Positions 13,401 to 24,669 of a stretch of 64,000 nucleotides of DNA are shown one piece after another (the first letter of the stretch is position 1; every line of letters begins with the position of its first letter). Under the pieces are notes generated by a model. It saw only the letters and a program-made list of their open reading frames with translations. It had not been told where the DNA came from and ran no database searches. The DNA comes from Archilochus colubris (Eukaryota; Chordata; Aves; Apodiformes; Trochilidae), in assembly GCA_023079485.1 (NCBI GenBank), contig CM041083.1:59049847-59113846 (forward strand), read 5' to 3'. Position numbers and translations under genes: made by a program.

Positions 13401-16400
13401 TTTCAGTTAGTGGAGGGCTGATCGGGGTTTATATATTGGATCCTGTTCCCATTAAAATTAACAACCAAATCCCCACCAATATCACTAGGAGTGAGAAGGA
13501 GTGCTCAAAACCATGTGCTCCTATAAAAAAAAATCTCAGTTTTTTGCACAAACATGGCCTGCTTAGAATTTCCCTGACCCTGATAATCACATTTCCATAG
13601 CATGCCCACAGTAAAAAGCACAAGGGTTTACCAAACCTCCTCAATTTACCTTTTTTTTTTTTTTTTTTTTTCAAATCAAGTGTCTAACTATATTTGCACA
13701 AAATACCATAGGGTGTTGTGTAGAGGTAAAACCAAATGACAGCTACTTCATCAAATCACATATGCATGCCTAGAAGCAATGGGAAGCACTTTTTCCCCAG
13801 GAGAAACACTGAGCTGCAGGGAAGGTCTGGCTGGTGAGAAGCAGGATGAACCCTAGAAGCCACAGGAACTATGGCTCTGCAGAACAACAAGGAGAAAGCT
13901 TAATTCCTTTTTGCAACAGGTTTCAGCAAAGGTTTGACCTTCTGTCTCCTGCATCACATCCTGGTGCTCTCCTCCCATTATTAAGTTGATCACTATTTAT
14001 TTTTCAATTTTTCTTTTCTCTTTCTCAATCTTAAAACATTGGTCAAGCAAACCTGGCTAGCAAGTTCACAGAGGCAGGGGCTTCAGGTTTACATCCAGGT
14101 CCACCCAAGCTGTGACTTGAAACCCCTTCACCTCCCTCCCTACCAGACACAGCTTTATCTCTTGAAATCTCTCCTCCTCAGGTTTCCTCCTGCCATTGTT
14201 TATAAAACTCTCCTTCAGCTTTGATGAAGAATGAAAACCAGACGTGCCAATCCCAAGCTTTTCCTGAGAAAAACTTCTATCACCATTTCCTGCCAACCCC
14301 AGTTGTTGCCTTATTGTGTCAGTATTTTAGGGGTACAGACTGCCTCAATAGTAATGGGGATTTAGATAGGAATTGTGGAGCAGGGATACAACATACAACA
14401 CAACAAGAATCTAGATAAGGAGAAAATTAGGGCTATATATATTTGTACAAATATGTTTCTATGTACATATGGCTATTTCTGCAGAACAGAATACAGAGGG
14501 TGTTTCAAAAAATTAAATCATCCTGAAGGGAACAACACATGAAGAAAATTAACAAAGAAGGAGACAAAATTAAGAGGTTTATAAAAGAAAAGGACCTCTA
14601 GAAATACAATGATGGGGTAGGCTGTAGTGAATTTAAACACCAGCATGCAATAAACTGCATGTAAGAAGATCCCTGACCACAGCCCATCTCTGAGGGAGGT
14701 TTCAGGTCCACTTTCCAGGCCTATCTCTTTGACCTTGTCTCTGTCACATAAACGAACTGAAATGCACATATGTTTTTAAGTTTGTTTCTAAAATAACCAG
14801 ACTGAAGCAGAAATACTGCACTGCCCACACTTGTCTCCCCCAGCCTTCCTCAGGGGAAAGAGCAGAGAAAAAACATGCATCAGCTGAAGGGCTACAGCTA
14901 CAAGAATTTATACAAAACAGAGCAAAAAAAGAAAGTCTGCCCAGTCCCAGCTGCAGGTGAACAGTGAGCTGTGGGAACAGGCAGTGATGGGGAGCCATGG
15001 CTTCCTCACCCCCAGCTTTTTTCTGCTCCTCAAGGTATGCATCAGCCCTGTAAACATGCAAGGGATCACCAGGCTTGTTGGAGGGATGCGTCCACCTTCT
15101 CCAAAGAGCAGAGCTGCCCATGGGCACCGAGAGCATCCTACAAATTAATTGGTCAGGGGGCAAGGAATTGCTGCCTCAGCCTTTGCTGCCTTTTCAGAGA
15201 CCAAGGCAGACCATGTCCAAGGGACTCTGGTACCAAGGAGATGCTTTTGTCCTTCAGTGAATGCTACTGCATCCCAAGAGGTGACCTGACAGGCTTCTTT
15301 CTAAAGAGCAAGGAGTTTGAACCATGGTTACTTCTAAATGTGGATCCAGGAAGGAACAAGCATAAGCAGGGAATAAAGACTGGATGAAATCATCTGTTCC
15401 CAGGTGAGGGAGAAAACAGCATAGCCTGCACACTGTCCATTTTGATTGATCCCAACAAAAGAAATTCAAGATTCAAAAACAAACATGAAGGAAATTGTCA
15501 CCAAAAAAATAAATAATAATTAAAAAATTTTAAAAGTTATCTAGTCTAGAAAGCTGTCCTTCACCTTATCTTTTTCCATACTCAGCAGACACTATAACCA
15601 GAGAGATTCATATTTTATTCCCAAGTTTATATCCCAAGGGATAGGTTTGTGCTTTAGGAAAATAAGGAGAGCAGGGGCTCTGGTAACCTCAAACTTTTTA
15701 TTCCTACTCTGTTCTGCAAGAAACCCAAGGGAAATCCCATGGCCCAGCACCAATGATTCCCTGTAGTTCCTGTGCATATTTCTCATATTGCTGCAAATAC
15801 ATTACTGCCTACAGAAGCCAACCATGACTGCATCTACACACACTTGTCTCCCTTCTGTCCTAACCACTGAAACCTACAGAGCCTTTTTCTTTCACAAAGC
15901 TGTTTGTTCCTTGAAAATCCAGTCTGGATGGTCTCTGGGAAAAAGAAGGACATTTTACACCCATGTATACAATAAGCAGAGCAACATACCTGAAATGGCA
16001 GCTTATTTTTTTCATGAAAGTAAATTTTCATCAAATTCAGACATGTGGACTGTCTAACAGTTATTACTGTGTTCACAAAAGGATTTCCTCATTTCTCACT
16101 TTGGAGACTTGGCAATTTTCAGGAAGGTCTATCTGAAAGACATCATCAAATTGGTAGAAGAACCCAAACCATCTGGTCTAAAATGTCGCCTACTGAGGCT
16201 ACAGTTAAGATTTAAAGTACTTCTGTTAATAAAGTAAGCTAGAAAAACTTATTTTCCATTTTGGAGAATTTTATTTGTTTTCTGACCACAACAGTACTAG
16301 GTATAACTAGTTGAATTGCTTGTAGGGTCAGCATCAGCAGAACTTATGTAGCGTTTTCTTTTTTAAAGCAGTTCAAAATCTCAGGATCTAGTGCTTCAAA

Positions 16401-18460
16401 GATGTTTTGACAAAATGGAAAAAACTGACTCTGAAAAAAATTTAAAAAGCTCAAATTTTTAATGTCTCTTTAAATTGTGTTTTAAACATTTAATAATTTT
16501 TTTTAGTTATAAGCCTACCCTAGGGCCACCATTAATCCCATATGGCTATGAGAGATACCAAGTAATCTATGGAAGCAGGAAGAGAACATTTTGTCCTTTG
16601 TTTCCCACCTATTATAGTTTACTAAAACAAATACAAAAGACTTTAAAAATCATCTTATAAAAAGAAATTCCTGCAAGCTCCCCTTTCTTGTCATGACAGG
16701 CATGACTTACTCCAGGTTCTAGCCCCAGCTCTGCCCTGACTGTTTTTCCAGTCTTACGCAAATGAAGAATTGTTCATTTCCCTCCTCATAATCCCAGGTT
16801 GGATCACGACCATTTGATTTGCAGAGATGCTACACAATACCTTGGAAAGAGACAGAACATTGTGCTGCCTCGTTGCACAAGATAATGTGAGGTATGGAAA
16901 AATGGAAGGGTGAGCATGTCAAAAACGTCAGCTATTTGGGCATAAGCTTGAATAAATCTGACGATGGAGTCCAAATGGGTAAGGTGGTGCCAAAGACAAG
17001 GAATGGGCTGGTAGAACTTGACAGAATATGATAAGAGTGTTACACAATACTTGGGGAGATTTCCCAACCTGCCACTGTAGATTTGAACATCAAAAATTCA
17101 GTGGCAATATGGGAAAAGCAAAGTAGATGATGAAAAATAATATTGTTTACCTCCACTGCAAAGCAGACAAAAAGAATGGCCATTGCAAACTGAGAGGGTA
17201 GCGAGGAAAAAAAAATCACCCTGTGGTCAGAGTGCATCACCTTGGTAATAAATATGGAATAAAGAATGCAATGCAGCTTTAAGTCCAGTCCCCAAAACCT
17301 CTGTTCATAATACACAGATATTCAAGTGTGACTTTGCTTCCTGCAGCAGCATGGCTCTGTCCCCCCCAGTGCTGCCCAGCTGCCAAGATGCTTCCCTTCT
17401 GGCATGCCACCTCCAGGAAAAGGACTAGCCCAGGCCAAGCTGAGCTTATCTGGCCTTTTAAAGCACTCTGTCACACTTGAAAAAGCATACAGGCAGAGTA
17501 ACACGCATCAATGGGATGCTTTGAATCCTACTCTTCTAAATTTCCTGTTCCTGTCCAGGGAAAGCGTCGCCTGCTCTCAGGTGGCACCAGCAAAGCTCAC
17601 AGTGCTGTCTATTTTTACAGTAGTCACAGGAAATACCTGCAAGCAAAGAAAGCAGCAGGCTGTTAAACTTTACCTGCAGGGCTCTCTTTTACAAGCAAAT
17701 AGTTTCCTCCTCCCTATGTTGGTGCTGGCCCAAGTGAGATGTACTTCAGAGGAAGAGCTGCCCCAGTAGGGACTTGAAGCTGGAAGTGCTGCGATCAAGC
17801 AGAGACTGGCAACTTTGGAGCTTTCATCTCTAAGCCTGTGTTGCCTTTTGAATGACACAAGATAGGGGCAAGAAACTACAAGTGCCTGTTCCCTGCTGTT
17901 CACCATTTACCATTTGCCAGATGGTGTGCAATGGAAAAACATTGTGCATTTTTTGTGCTGTCCCGACTGCATGAAGATGCCGGTGCAGCTCTGCTGCAAT
18001 TAGTCAGATGTGTCTGCTTGTTGTGGAGGCAAGGAAAGAAGCAGGGTGTCAGCAAGGGTCTCAAAGCAGGTAACAGTGAAAACAGCTGTTTATTCAGCAC
18101 AAGGAAGTAAAATGATCTTTCATCAGAGCTGATCTAAGATCTCCTGCTCAACCCTGAGGTGGACTGAGAGGAACTGTGTTAGGTTACACATCAGGTAAGC
18201 AAGGGAGATGGCTGGAAAAGCAGTGGTGTACCGAGTTAAGGTAAGCTTGGCCGAGGTCTGTATTATTAGGAGACAAGAGAAATCTCATCTTTTGGAACAT
18301 ACTGAGGTCTGGTGGTGCTTCTCACCCCGTTCCAAGAGACTGACTTGAAGTAAGGGACTCATATGGGGGTACGGACCTCTCAGAGAGTCACTCACACCCA
18401 GTCAGGAAGAAAAAAAACCCGACCCCCTTAAACACCTCACTTGCCAGACACAAGCAATAT
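7496..18460. other. intergenic DNA, no gene recognised
   Basis: About 11 kb without an exon or RNA gene that I can support. Open frames are short on both strands and show no family motif. A T21 run sits at 13651-13671. No tRNA-like B-box or snRNA-like sequence was noticed. Distal regulatory elements may be present, but sequence inspection alone cannot show them. Confidence 0.6.
13651..13671 (+). repeat. poly(T) tract, 21 nt
   Basis: An uninterrupted run of 21 T. No retroposed body could be recognised next to it. Confidence 0.9.
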
Positions 18461-18532
18461 CAAGATTAAGGGTTGGATTTGATGATCTCAGAGGTCCTTT
18501 CCAACCTGGCTGATTCTGTGATTCTGTGATTC
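18461..18532 (+). mobile_element. CR1 LINE 3' tail
   Basis: A short CR1 3' end in the + orientation. It reads GGTTGGATTTGATGATCTCAG, then AGGTCCTTTCCAACC, and ends in three GATTCTGTG-type repeats. Only the last 70 or so bases of the element are recognisable. Confidence 0.88.
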
Positions 18533-20360
18533 AGAACCTCAAATCAGAAATCTCTCTCAAGATATTGCCACAGTGGCTACCTCTCTTTAGTGTGAAGAAG
18601 AAAGCTGACACAGAGGGAGCCCATCAGGGCTCTGTATGGGAGAGGGGCTGTGAATGCATGGCCACCTCTCCTTGGACCACTCCTTGGCACCACTTCCTCA
18701 GAGCAATGCTCGGGGTATTTCCCGCCAGTATCAGGTAGATGGCATACTGGAAATCATTAAGACAGGGCTTAGATTTTCAGGCTGCCAAAGGAAAGGGCTT
18801 TCTATTGGATAGGATCAAATGGCAGGCCAGACTAAATGAGGTGAGATGTGAGGACACTTACTCAGGGCCAAAGGTTAATGCCTCCCCACATGACAAGGGT
18901 CAGTATCTGAGGAATCTAGAGGCCAGTGTGCAGCTACTAACCTTTGCCCGGAGATCCGACACTCGGTGCTCACCCGCTCCGGGGCTGTGCATGTGCCATA
19001 GCAGAGAAATTGAGATACTGTTGCTAGAAGAGAGTGATAACATCAGTAAACAAAATGGGGAGGGGAAGGGGGGGGAAATAAGCCGGCTTCTGGCTTGATT
19101 TGTTTCAAGCCCGGCTAACATTGAACTCGAGCATGAGGAAAGTGCCCAAAAGACGTCAGGCTCGTGAGCCAGTGCCTATATAAATGACACCGGCAAAGGG
19201 CTGGAGGATTGCCTTTCCAAAGGATTAGGAGGATTACCTATTCAAGTGGAGCATCTCCTTCCCTCTCCGGACAACTCCTGGTCCTCCACAGGGCTTTTCA
19301 GGCCACCAGTAGCACTCCCTGGATGCTAACAGAGGGACTCAGCACCTGAAATGGACCCCGAAGGAAAAAAAAGGCACATTTTAGGGTGCCGTACTGCTCG
19401 TACTGGCCACCCTCTCATTGTGTCACGGCAAACACGGCAGTGTAGACATCCCAGATAATTTTGTCTCTGGTGTAGTGGGACACTGTTCCCTCTCCTCTCC
19501 CTCCTCCTCCCTCAGCGTGGCCACTGGTACAGCCTCCACCATGGGCGAGTTTGGCCACTACAATCCCAACAAGAGAAGAGGTAAACTGCAGAGCAGGCAC
19601 TCACTGTTGGCACAACCACCCACCCTGGCAGAGCACCCCGGGGCACCCCGCAATGCCCAGGTGAGAGGGATGCGGCAGCCTGGGTTTGAGGTGACACCAA
19701 AACCTGGGGCTCTGTGATGGCTTCCAGGTGGGAGAGAATGGGCTGATGGGGATGGAGCGGGATGGCCATGGACCGGCGCTTGGGGAAGCCCCCACATCTC
19801 GTCACGGTGCGAGCGCAGCTCCACAGCTGCTGGAAGCAGTGGGAGGATAATCCGGAGCAGCTGCTGGCATTCCTCTTGTTCCCTAGGAGCGATCAAAGCC
19901 CAGAAGAGGATGGACTTTGCAGTCTTACTAGGAGCAATGAAACAGCGTCAAGGATACCTAGGAATTTCCCTTTTATCGCCGCTGCAGCCGCAGCGGGTTT
20001 ATAGGAAGCAGAAGGGATAAGCGGCTCAACCATCAAGTGTTTTCCCAATTCTCTCTGCAGGCACAAGTGGTGGGCACATTTTCTCCCTGTCCTCATACTG
20101 TCTCTAAGGAGCCAGCAGAAATACTGTACCAGTGCTGGAAAAGTGGGGAAAGATGAGATCTTTGGAAGTCAGGCACTGCTTGCTGAGTCTTGCTTCATTA
20201 AAAGTGTACGTGTGTTAGATTCCTATTACCACCACGCTGAAAATCAGATACAATTTGCAAGCAAAAATTTGTACCATCAAAGAAAGGCTTAACAAGTCTT
20301 TCCTTAGCAGAGGCAAAAATCATTTAAATAAACAAGAGCATGTCATTTAATCGTTTCACT

Positions 20361-20416
20361 GTTTGCAAAGTAGTTTACATGCAAACTACTTGCATAGTAA
20401 GTTTGCAAGTAGTTGG
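20361..20416. repeat. cluster of short direct and inverted repeats
   Basis: GTTTGCAAAGTAGTTT at 20361 is echoed by GTTTGCAAGTAGTT at 20401. Between them is the inverted copy CAAACTACTTGCA at 20382-20394, which pairs with 20404-20416 at 12 of 13 bases around a 9 nt loop. The function is unknown. Confidence 0.6.
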
Positions 20417-21365
20417 AGCTAGGGTAAAAAAGTGTTTGCATAGAAACTGCTAAGAGGGCCTGTTATATCACACTTCCCAACAAAGCCCAGGCTCTTATCC
20501 TGGCTGTGGTCAGCCTCGTTGTGCAACAAAGATGATCAAAGGCAAAAGATCACAAACACTTCCATATGAGAAATCCCTTGGCCACGAAGAGAGGGAATCA
20601 CGCCAGCTGTATAAGGTACCACTCATCTCGTTGGGTGTCCTTGAGAACTATACCATGACATATGTAATGATAATGGGAATCTGAGAGTAAAGGATAAGAA
20701 GATGTTACAGCATCGAGAAGAAGCAAGGAGCAAAAAATCCCCAACCCTCACTTTATTTATAGTACCCCTACAAAACACTACACCGATCATATTTCTTAGT
20801 TAAAAAGTGAAACTGGAAGCTATCCTTGATTTATATTAGTTTACCATATATAATAGTAAAAAAAAGGAAAAGAAGTACTAATTGTGACACATGCTACTAA
20901 AATATCTAAGCTAAATAGTTGAAAATACTTTTATAAATAGATATTCCACATGCACAGCAGACACACGCTAGTTTATGTGCTTTATTAAAGGACTCGGCTG
21001 AAAATATGCAGACTTTAAGACCATGTTTTAAGAAATTTTAACTAAAAACACATGCCCAGTATGCATTCTTGCAGATAATTACACATAGAGTGGAGCATGG
21101 CTCACACAGACAATAGAAATAGTGAAGAAACAAGCACTTTTTATCTAATAGAGAAACACATGTCTATAAATGTACTTCCTATTCTCCTTTTTTAAAAAGC
21201 TAATTTTTAGGCACTACAGGTCACCAACCTCTTGAATCTCACTAATCTAATCTACAACCCAGATTTACTACAACTAATCTAATCCAAACATACTGATTTA
21301 CAAGATCCAGGTGAATACTATTTTTAACATCTTGCCTTGTCCAAAACAACAAAACAACAGCTCTC

Positions 21366-21367
<2 letters not shown>

Positions 21368-21396
<29 letters not shown>
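21368..21396 (+). repeat. poly(A) tract, 29 nt
   Basis: An uninterrupted run of 29 A followed by GGAGGGG. No upstream body of a retroposed element could be recognised, so it is called a simple repeat. Confidence 0.9.
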
Positions 21397-21398
<2 letters not shown>

Positions 21399-24059
21399 AG
21401 GGGAGGCAACCCAAAAATCTCAGAGAAAACAGAAACAACTCTTTCTCATTCACATCTTTTATCTTCCAAGCACTGGGAAGGGTATATTTAAAGGCTTTGC
21501 ACATTTTCTCCTGTTCCCAGAATATCCATCAATTTGAGATAAAGTGAGTGTAAGGGTGACCTCTTTATTTTAAAGAGTTGCAGGGACAGGTCTTGTTCAG
21601 GTAAGGAGGCCATTAAGTACTTTCTTTACTCAAGATTTCTGCAAGTTTTTAACAGTAAGAAACCTCAGATGTCTGATCTACTTCTCCTGTAATCTCATCT
21701 TGTATCTAATAATTCTTTACGTTTTTAATCTCTATTCTTTGTGTTTGTATAAGGGGGAGAGGCATAATGACACAGCAACATTTAAGTAGAAGATGCTGCA
21801 TTTCAAAACCCCACCCTATACTTGTCTGAGATGACTGACATAGCTATAAAACTCCATGCCATTGAACCAGGGATCATGACCTTACCTTGCTTTTAAAGCC
21901 GTTCTTTGTGCTTTACAAGCTTTGCTATAGACGGCAAACTTGTGGCAATAGAATGATAATTCTCATTACTTGCTAGTTAGGCCAGGCTGAAACCTCATTG
22001 TTTTTGTTTCCTAGAGAAACAACTGAGATCACATCTGCATTTTATAAAAGCTCCTGAAGAGCTGCTGATCAACAACAACCAGCAGCCAAAGCCTTGCCTC
22101 TAGAAACTAGCACTGTTTTGCAATTGGAGTTTGCTAGATATTGTATGCTTATAAAAAAGTCTGGGTAACTCGAGCTCTGAAACCAAGAACTGCCCTCCCC
22201 TGAACACCTAGCAGAAATGGCTACTAACAAGAATTATTCACAAAAGGTTCCGGGCTGCACGAATCTGCTTCCTTTGTTCTTTAAAGGATCCTATTGTCAG
22301 GATTTCTATCTGCTGCGAAATAAGGCTATTCTGAGTTAGTAACTCAGATGTAAATGGGGAAATAAAAAACCCACCACATTTTCCTGTTTTCTGGGGTTTA
22401 ATAGAAAATCTGCAAAGGCATTAGAACAGTAGGGTAAGGAACTGAAACCTCTATGGAATTAAAAAGTCGCATGTGTAGAAAGGGTTCTTGGTATTTGCCG
22501 TCAGTTAAGGCACGGGGGTGGGGGAAGGACTTGTAAAACTGCTTCTCTCCAAATTCTCTGACAAGAACATTGGCTGAATTTTGTAAGGACCAATCTAGCA
22601 GTGAATCTAGGAAAGTAGAGACTTTTTCCCTTTACCCCATGGCTGTCTGTCATGCCAGCCCCACTGGGTGCTGGGGGACGGTGCCCATAGCAGGGCAGGG
22701 GTGCCTGAGGCTGGCTGGCTGGGTGATGGAGCACTTTGCCCAACTTCTAGAAGCAAGAATTGTTCTCCTTCTCAAGCTCCCTTTTCTGTGAATTATGGCA
22801 AGTCCATCAATCCTTCTTTCCCAGTTGTCATTGAGGGCTATCATGTATCAGGCTAGCCTGCCAAAGAGGCTTCTTGCACTTGCTCACTTGCCCAGGACAG
22901 GCACTGCAGACACAGCCTTGTTTTGCTTAGCTTGGAATCACACTCAGCTCAGGGCACACATTGCTCTGATGCCAGAGCACATGAGGGAGCTGGATGTGCT
23001 CTGAGTCTGGAGCAAATGAGTGAGCTGTGCCGTGCCATAAAACTCCCCACAAGCTGCTGGACTGACCCTTGCAAGCTGCTGGATTGGGAGAAATTATGGA
23101 AAAGTGAGTTCTGGGGTGTTCTTGGAGCATGGGACCTCAGGTGTAGGAATCAGTCACTTGGATGCAGGGCCTCTTCATGGGATACTAGAACAGGGCTGGA
23201 ACTGGAGTGGTGTCTGAATGCCTTCTGCCACATCAGACTCTTCCCTACTCACCCTATTTCCACCTCTCTCTATGGTTTTGTTACCTCTGTTGGAAATACT
23301 GCAGAACAAAGTCCTACACCTCAGAGATGCAGCAGATGGTTCCATATGCTGGCATTGACTTGTTCTCCTATAAACACAGTCTGCTTAGGCACGGTTGGCA
23401 AGGAAAGGGGAGATTAGAGCTTCTCCTGCAGCAAGACAATGGTAGCCAGTTAAATGGGAGGCATAGAGGAGGACACTGTGTTCCCTTCCTCCACATTACT
23501 TGTAAATACCTGTACACACAGGTACTCATAGCTTACAATAACATGTGGGGTCTAGCAGGATCAGGCTGCTCACAGCACCTACAGCCAGCCTGTAGCTTGC
23601 CCAAGCTCCACTCCCTGAGATGGCCTTGGCCAAATTCAGCCCACCTTCCAATAAGCATTTTACACCACAGCATGCTACATTTGTCCTGCAGAATGTCCTA
23701 CCTCATAATTTTTGAGCAGGGTTGAATTGGGCTTGCACTTAGCCATGGGCTGCTTGGCACATTCCTGTCAGTAAATGTAGCAATTTTTCTATTTCCACTG
23801 GAGACCCTCACAGGCATTTAATCTGTAACTCTGAAAGCTTCTCTTGGTAGAGTGTTCTTCAGGTAGGTCCCCAGCCTTAACAGCCATTAAACATTTTTCC
23901 AAATGCAAACTAATGTACACCTATTGATTTCAAGAACTCTGCAAAGATAAGTTATCATGATGGGTCCATTAACCTTCTTCTTGGAATTGTGTAACTTCTT
24001 CAATTATTATGCACCGAAAGGCAAGTAGGGTATTAGAGGAGATAAAACAATAATCTGCC

Positions 24060-24078
24060 AGGCAAAGGACGTGTTTAT
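24060..24078 (+). promoter_or_regulatory. possible HNF4-like / FOXA-like site pair
   Basis: AGGCAAAGGACG (24060-24071) resembles a DR1 element of the HNF4 type. It is directly followed by TGTTTAT (24072-24078), a FOXA-like core. The pair lies about 1.1 kb upstream of the AKR1D1 start codon. Both factors drive liver genes, but such matches are common by chance. Confidence 0.2.
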
Positions 24079-24505
24079 GGCTGAGGAATAATGTTCTTTG
24101 AGGGTTTAATTTCAGGTTGATCTGGGAAGTAATAGAGTAGCATACACTTCAAAATCAAACAGGGAGAACCAACATAGACACAGTTGCAGGACAGAAAAGC
24201 TGCTGGCTCAGAATAGGGTACATCTCTGCAGAGGGTTGTAGAGACGTAGCCCTGAGTGTTTTATGAAGGTCAGAAAGGACAGTAAGAGCCCTGGGTTTAA
24301 TTTCATAACGGGCATTGTCTCCTAATGGGATATCAGTGATAGGAAATACTTACATTTTTTCCACTGTCTGGAAAGAGAGAAGAGGAGAACCAAACTGTGA
24401 GCAACCTGAGCCCAATCACTGTAATTTGGGACTCTTACTAAGGCAGAGGAACTATTTACCACTGTCCTGTCTGAAATTTTCTTCATTTCTTCCTTGCACC
24501 TACAG

Positions 24506-24560
24506 CAGTGGTTTTCAACCTGTGGCCTGTAGCCTTTGGAAAGGAGAAGTGGAAACTGTC
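24506..24560 (+). mobile_element. possible ancient hAT-type DNA transposon end
   Basis: CAGTGGTTTTCAACCTGTGG at 24506 resembles the terminal inverted repeat of hAT-Charlie family transposons (CAGNGGTTCTCAA type). No matching opposite end or 8 bp target duplication was found, so the extent and identity are uncertain. Confidence 0.3.
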
Positions 24561-24669
24561 CCCAGAGGACACACAGTGTCCCCGGTAACCCCGAATTTGA
24601 GGGTTTAAAAAGGGCTTTACACCTCTGCGGGAAAAATGCCAAGCCCTGCCACCCTGAAACATGGGAAGC

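Larger units (their letters stand above)
18533..24505. other. AKR1D1 upstream region, no gene recognised
   Basis: This is the 6 kb upstream of the CpG island. It contains an A29 run at 21368-21396, a cluster of short inverted repeats at 20361-20416, a TATATAAAT sequence at 19177-19185 in a moderately GC-rich stretch, and a possible HNF4/FOXA-like site at 24060-24078. Open frames such as 22923-23417 (164 codons) and 23207-23725 (172 codons) have no recognisable domain and overlap in different frames, so I do not call them genes. Confidence 0.55.

Noticed and set aside
14490..14530. GGGTGTTTCAAAAAATTAAATC, resembling a mariner-type end
   Set aside because: It is a single short match with no opposite end or TA duplication.
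19512..19896. Overlapping minus-strand open frames rich in Pro, Ser and Gly
   Set aside because: They occupy two frames over the same moderately GC-rich DNA with no domain, so they are likely chance.
22923..23725. Overlapping 164- and 172-codon + strand open frames
   Set aside because: They lie in different frames over the same DNA. Neither has a recognisable motif, and the translation is unlike conserved coding sequence.
1..24600. CREB3L2, the expected upstream neighbour from human synteny
   Set aside because: No open frame resembles a CREB3L2 exon on either strand. The gene probably lies beyond the left edge.
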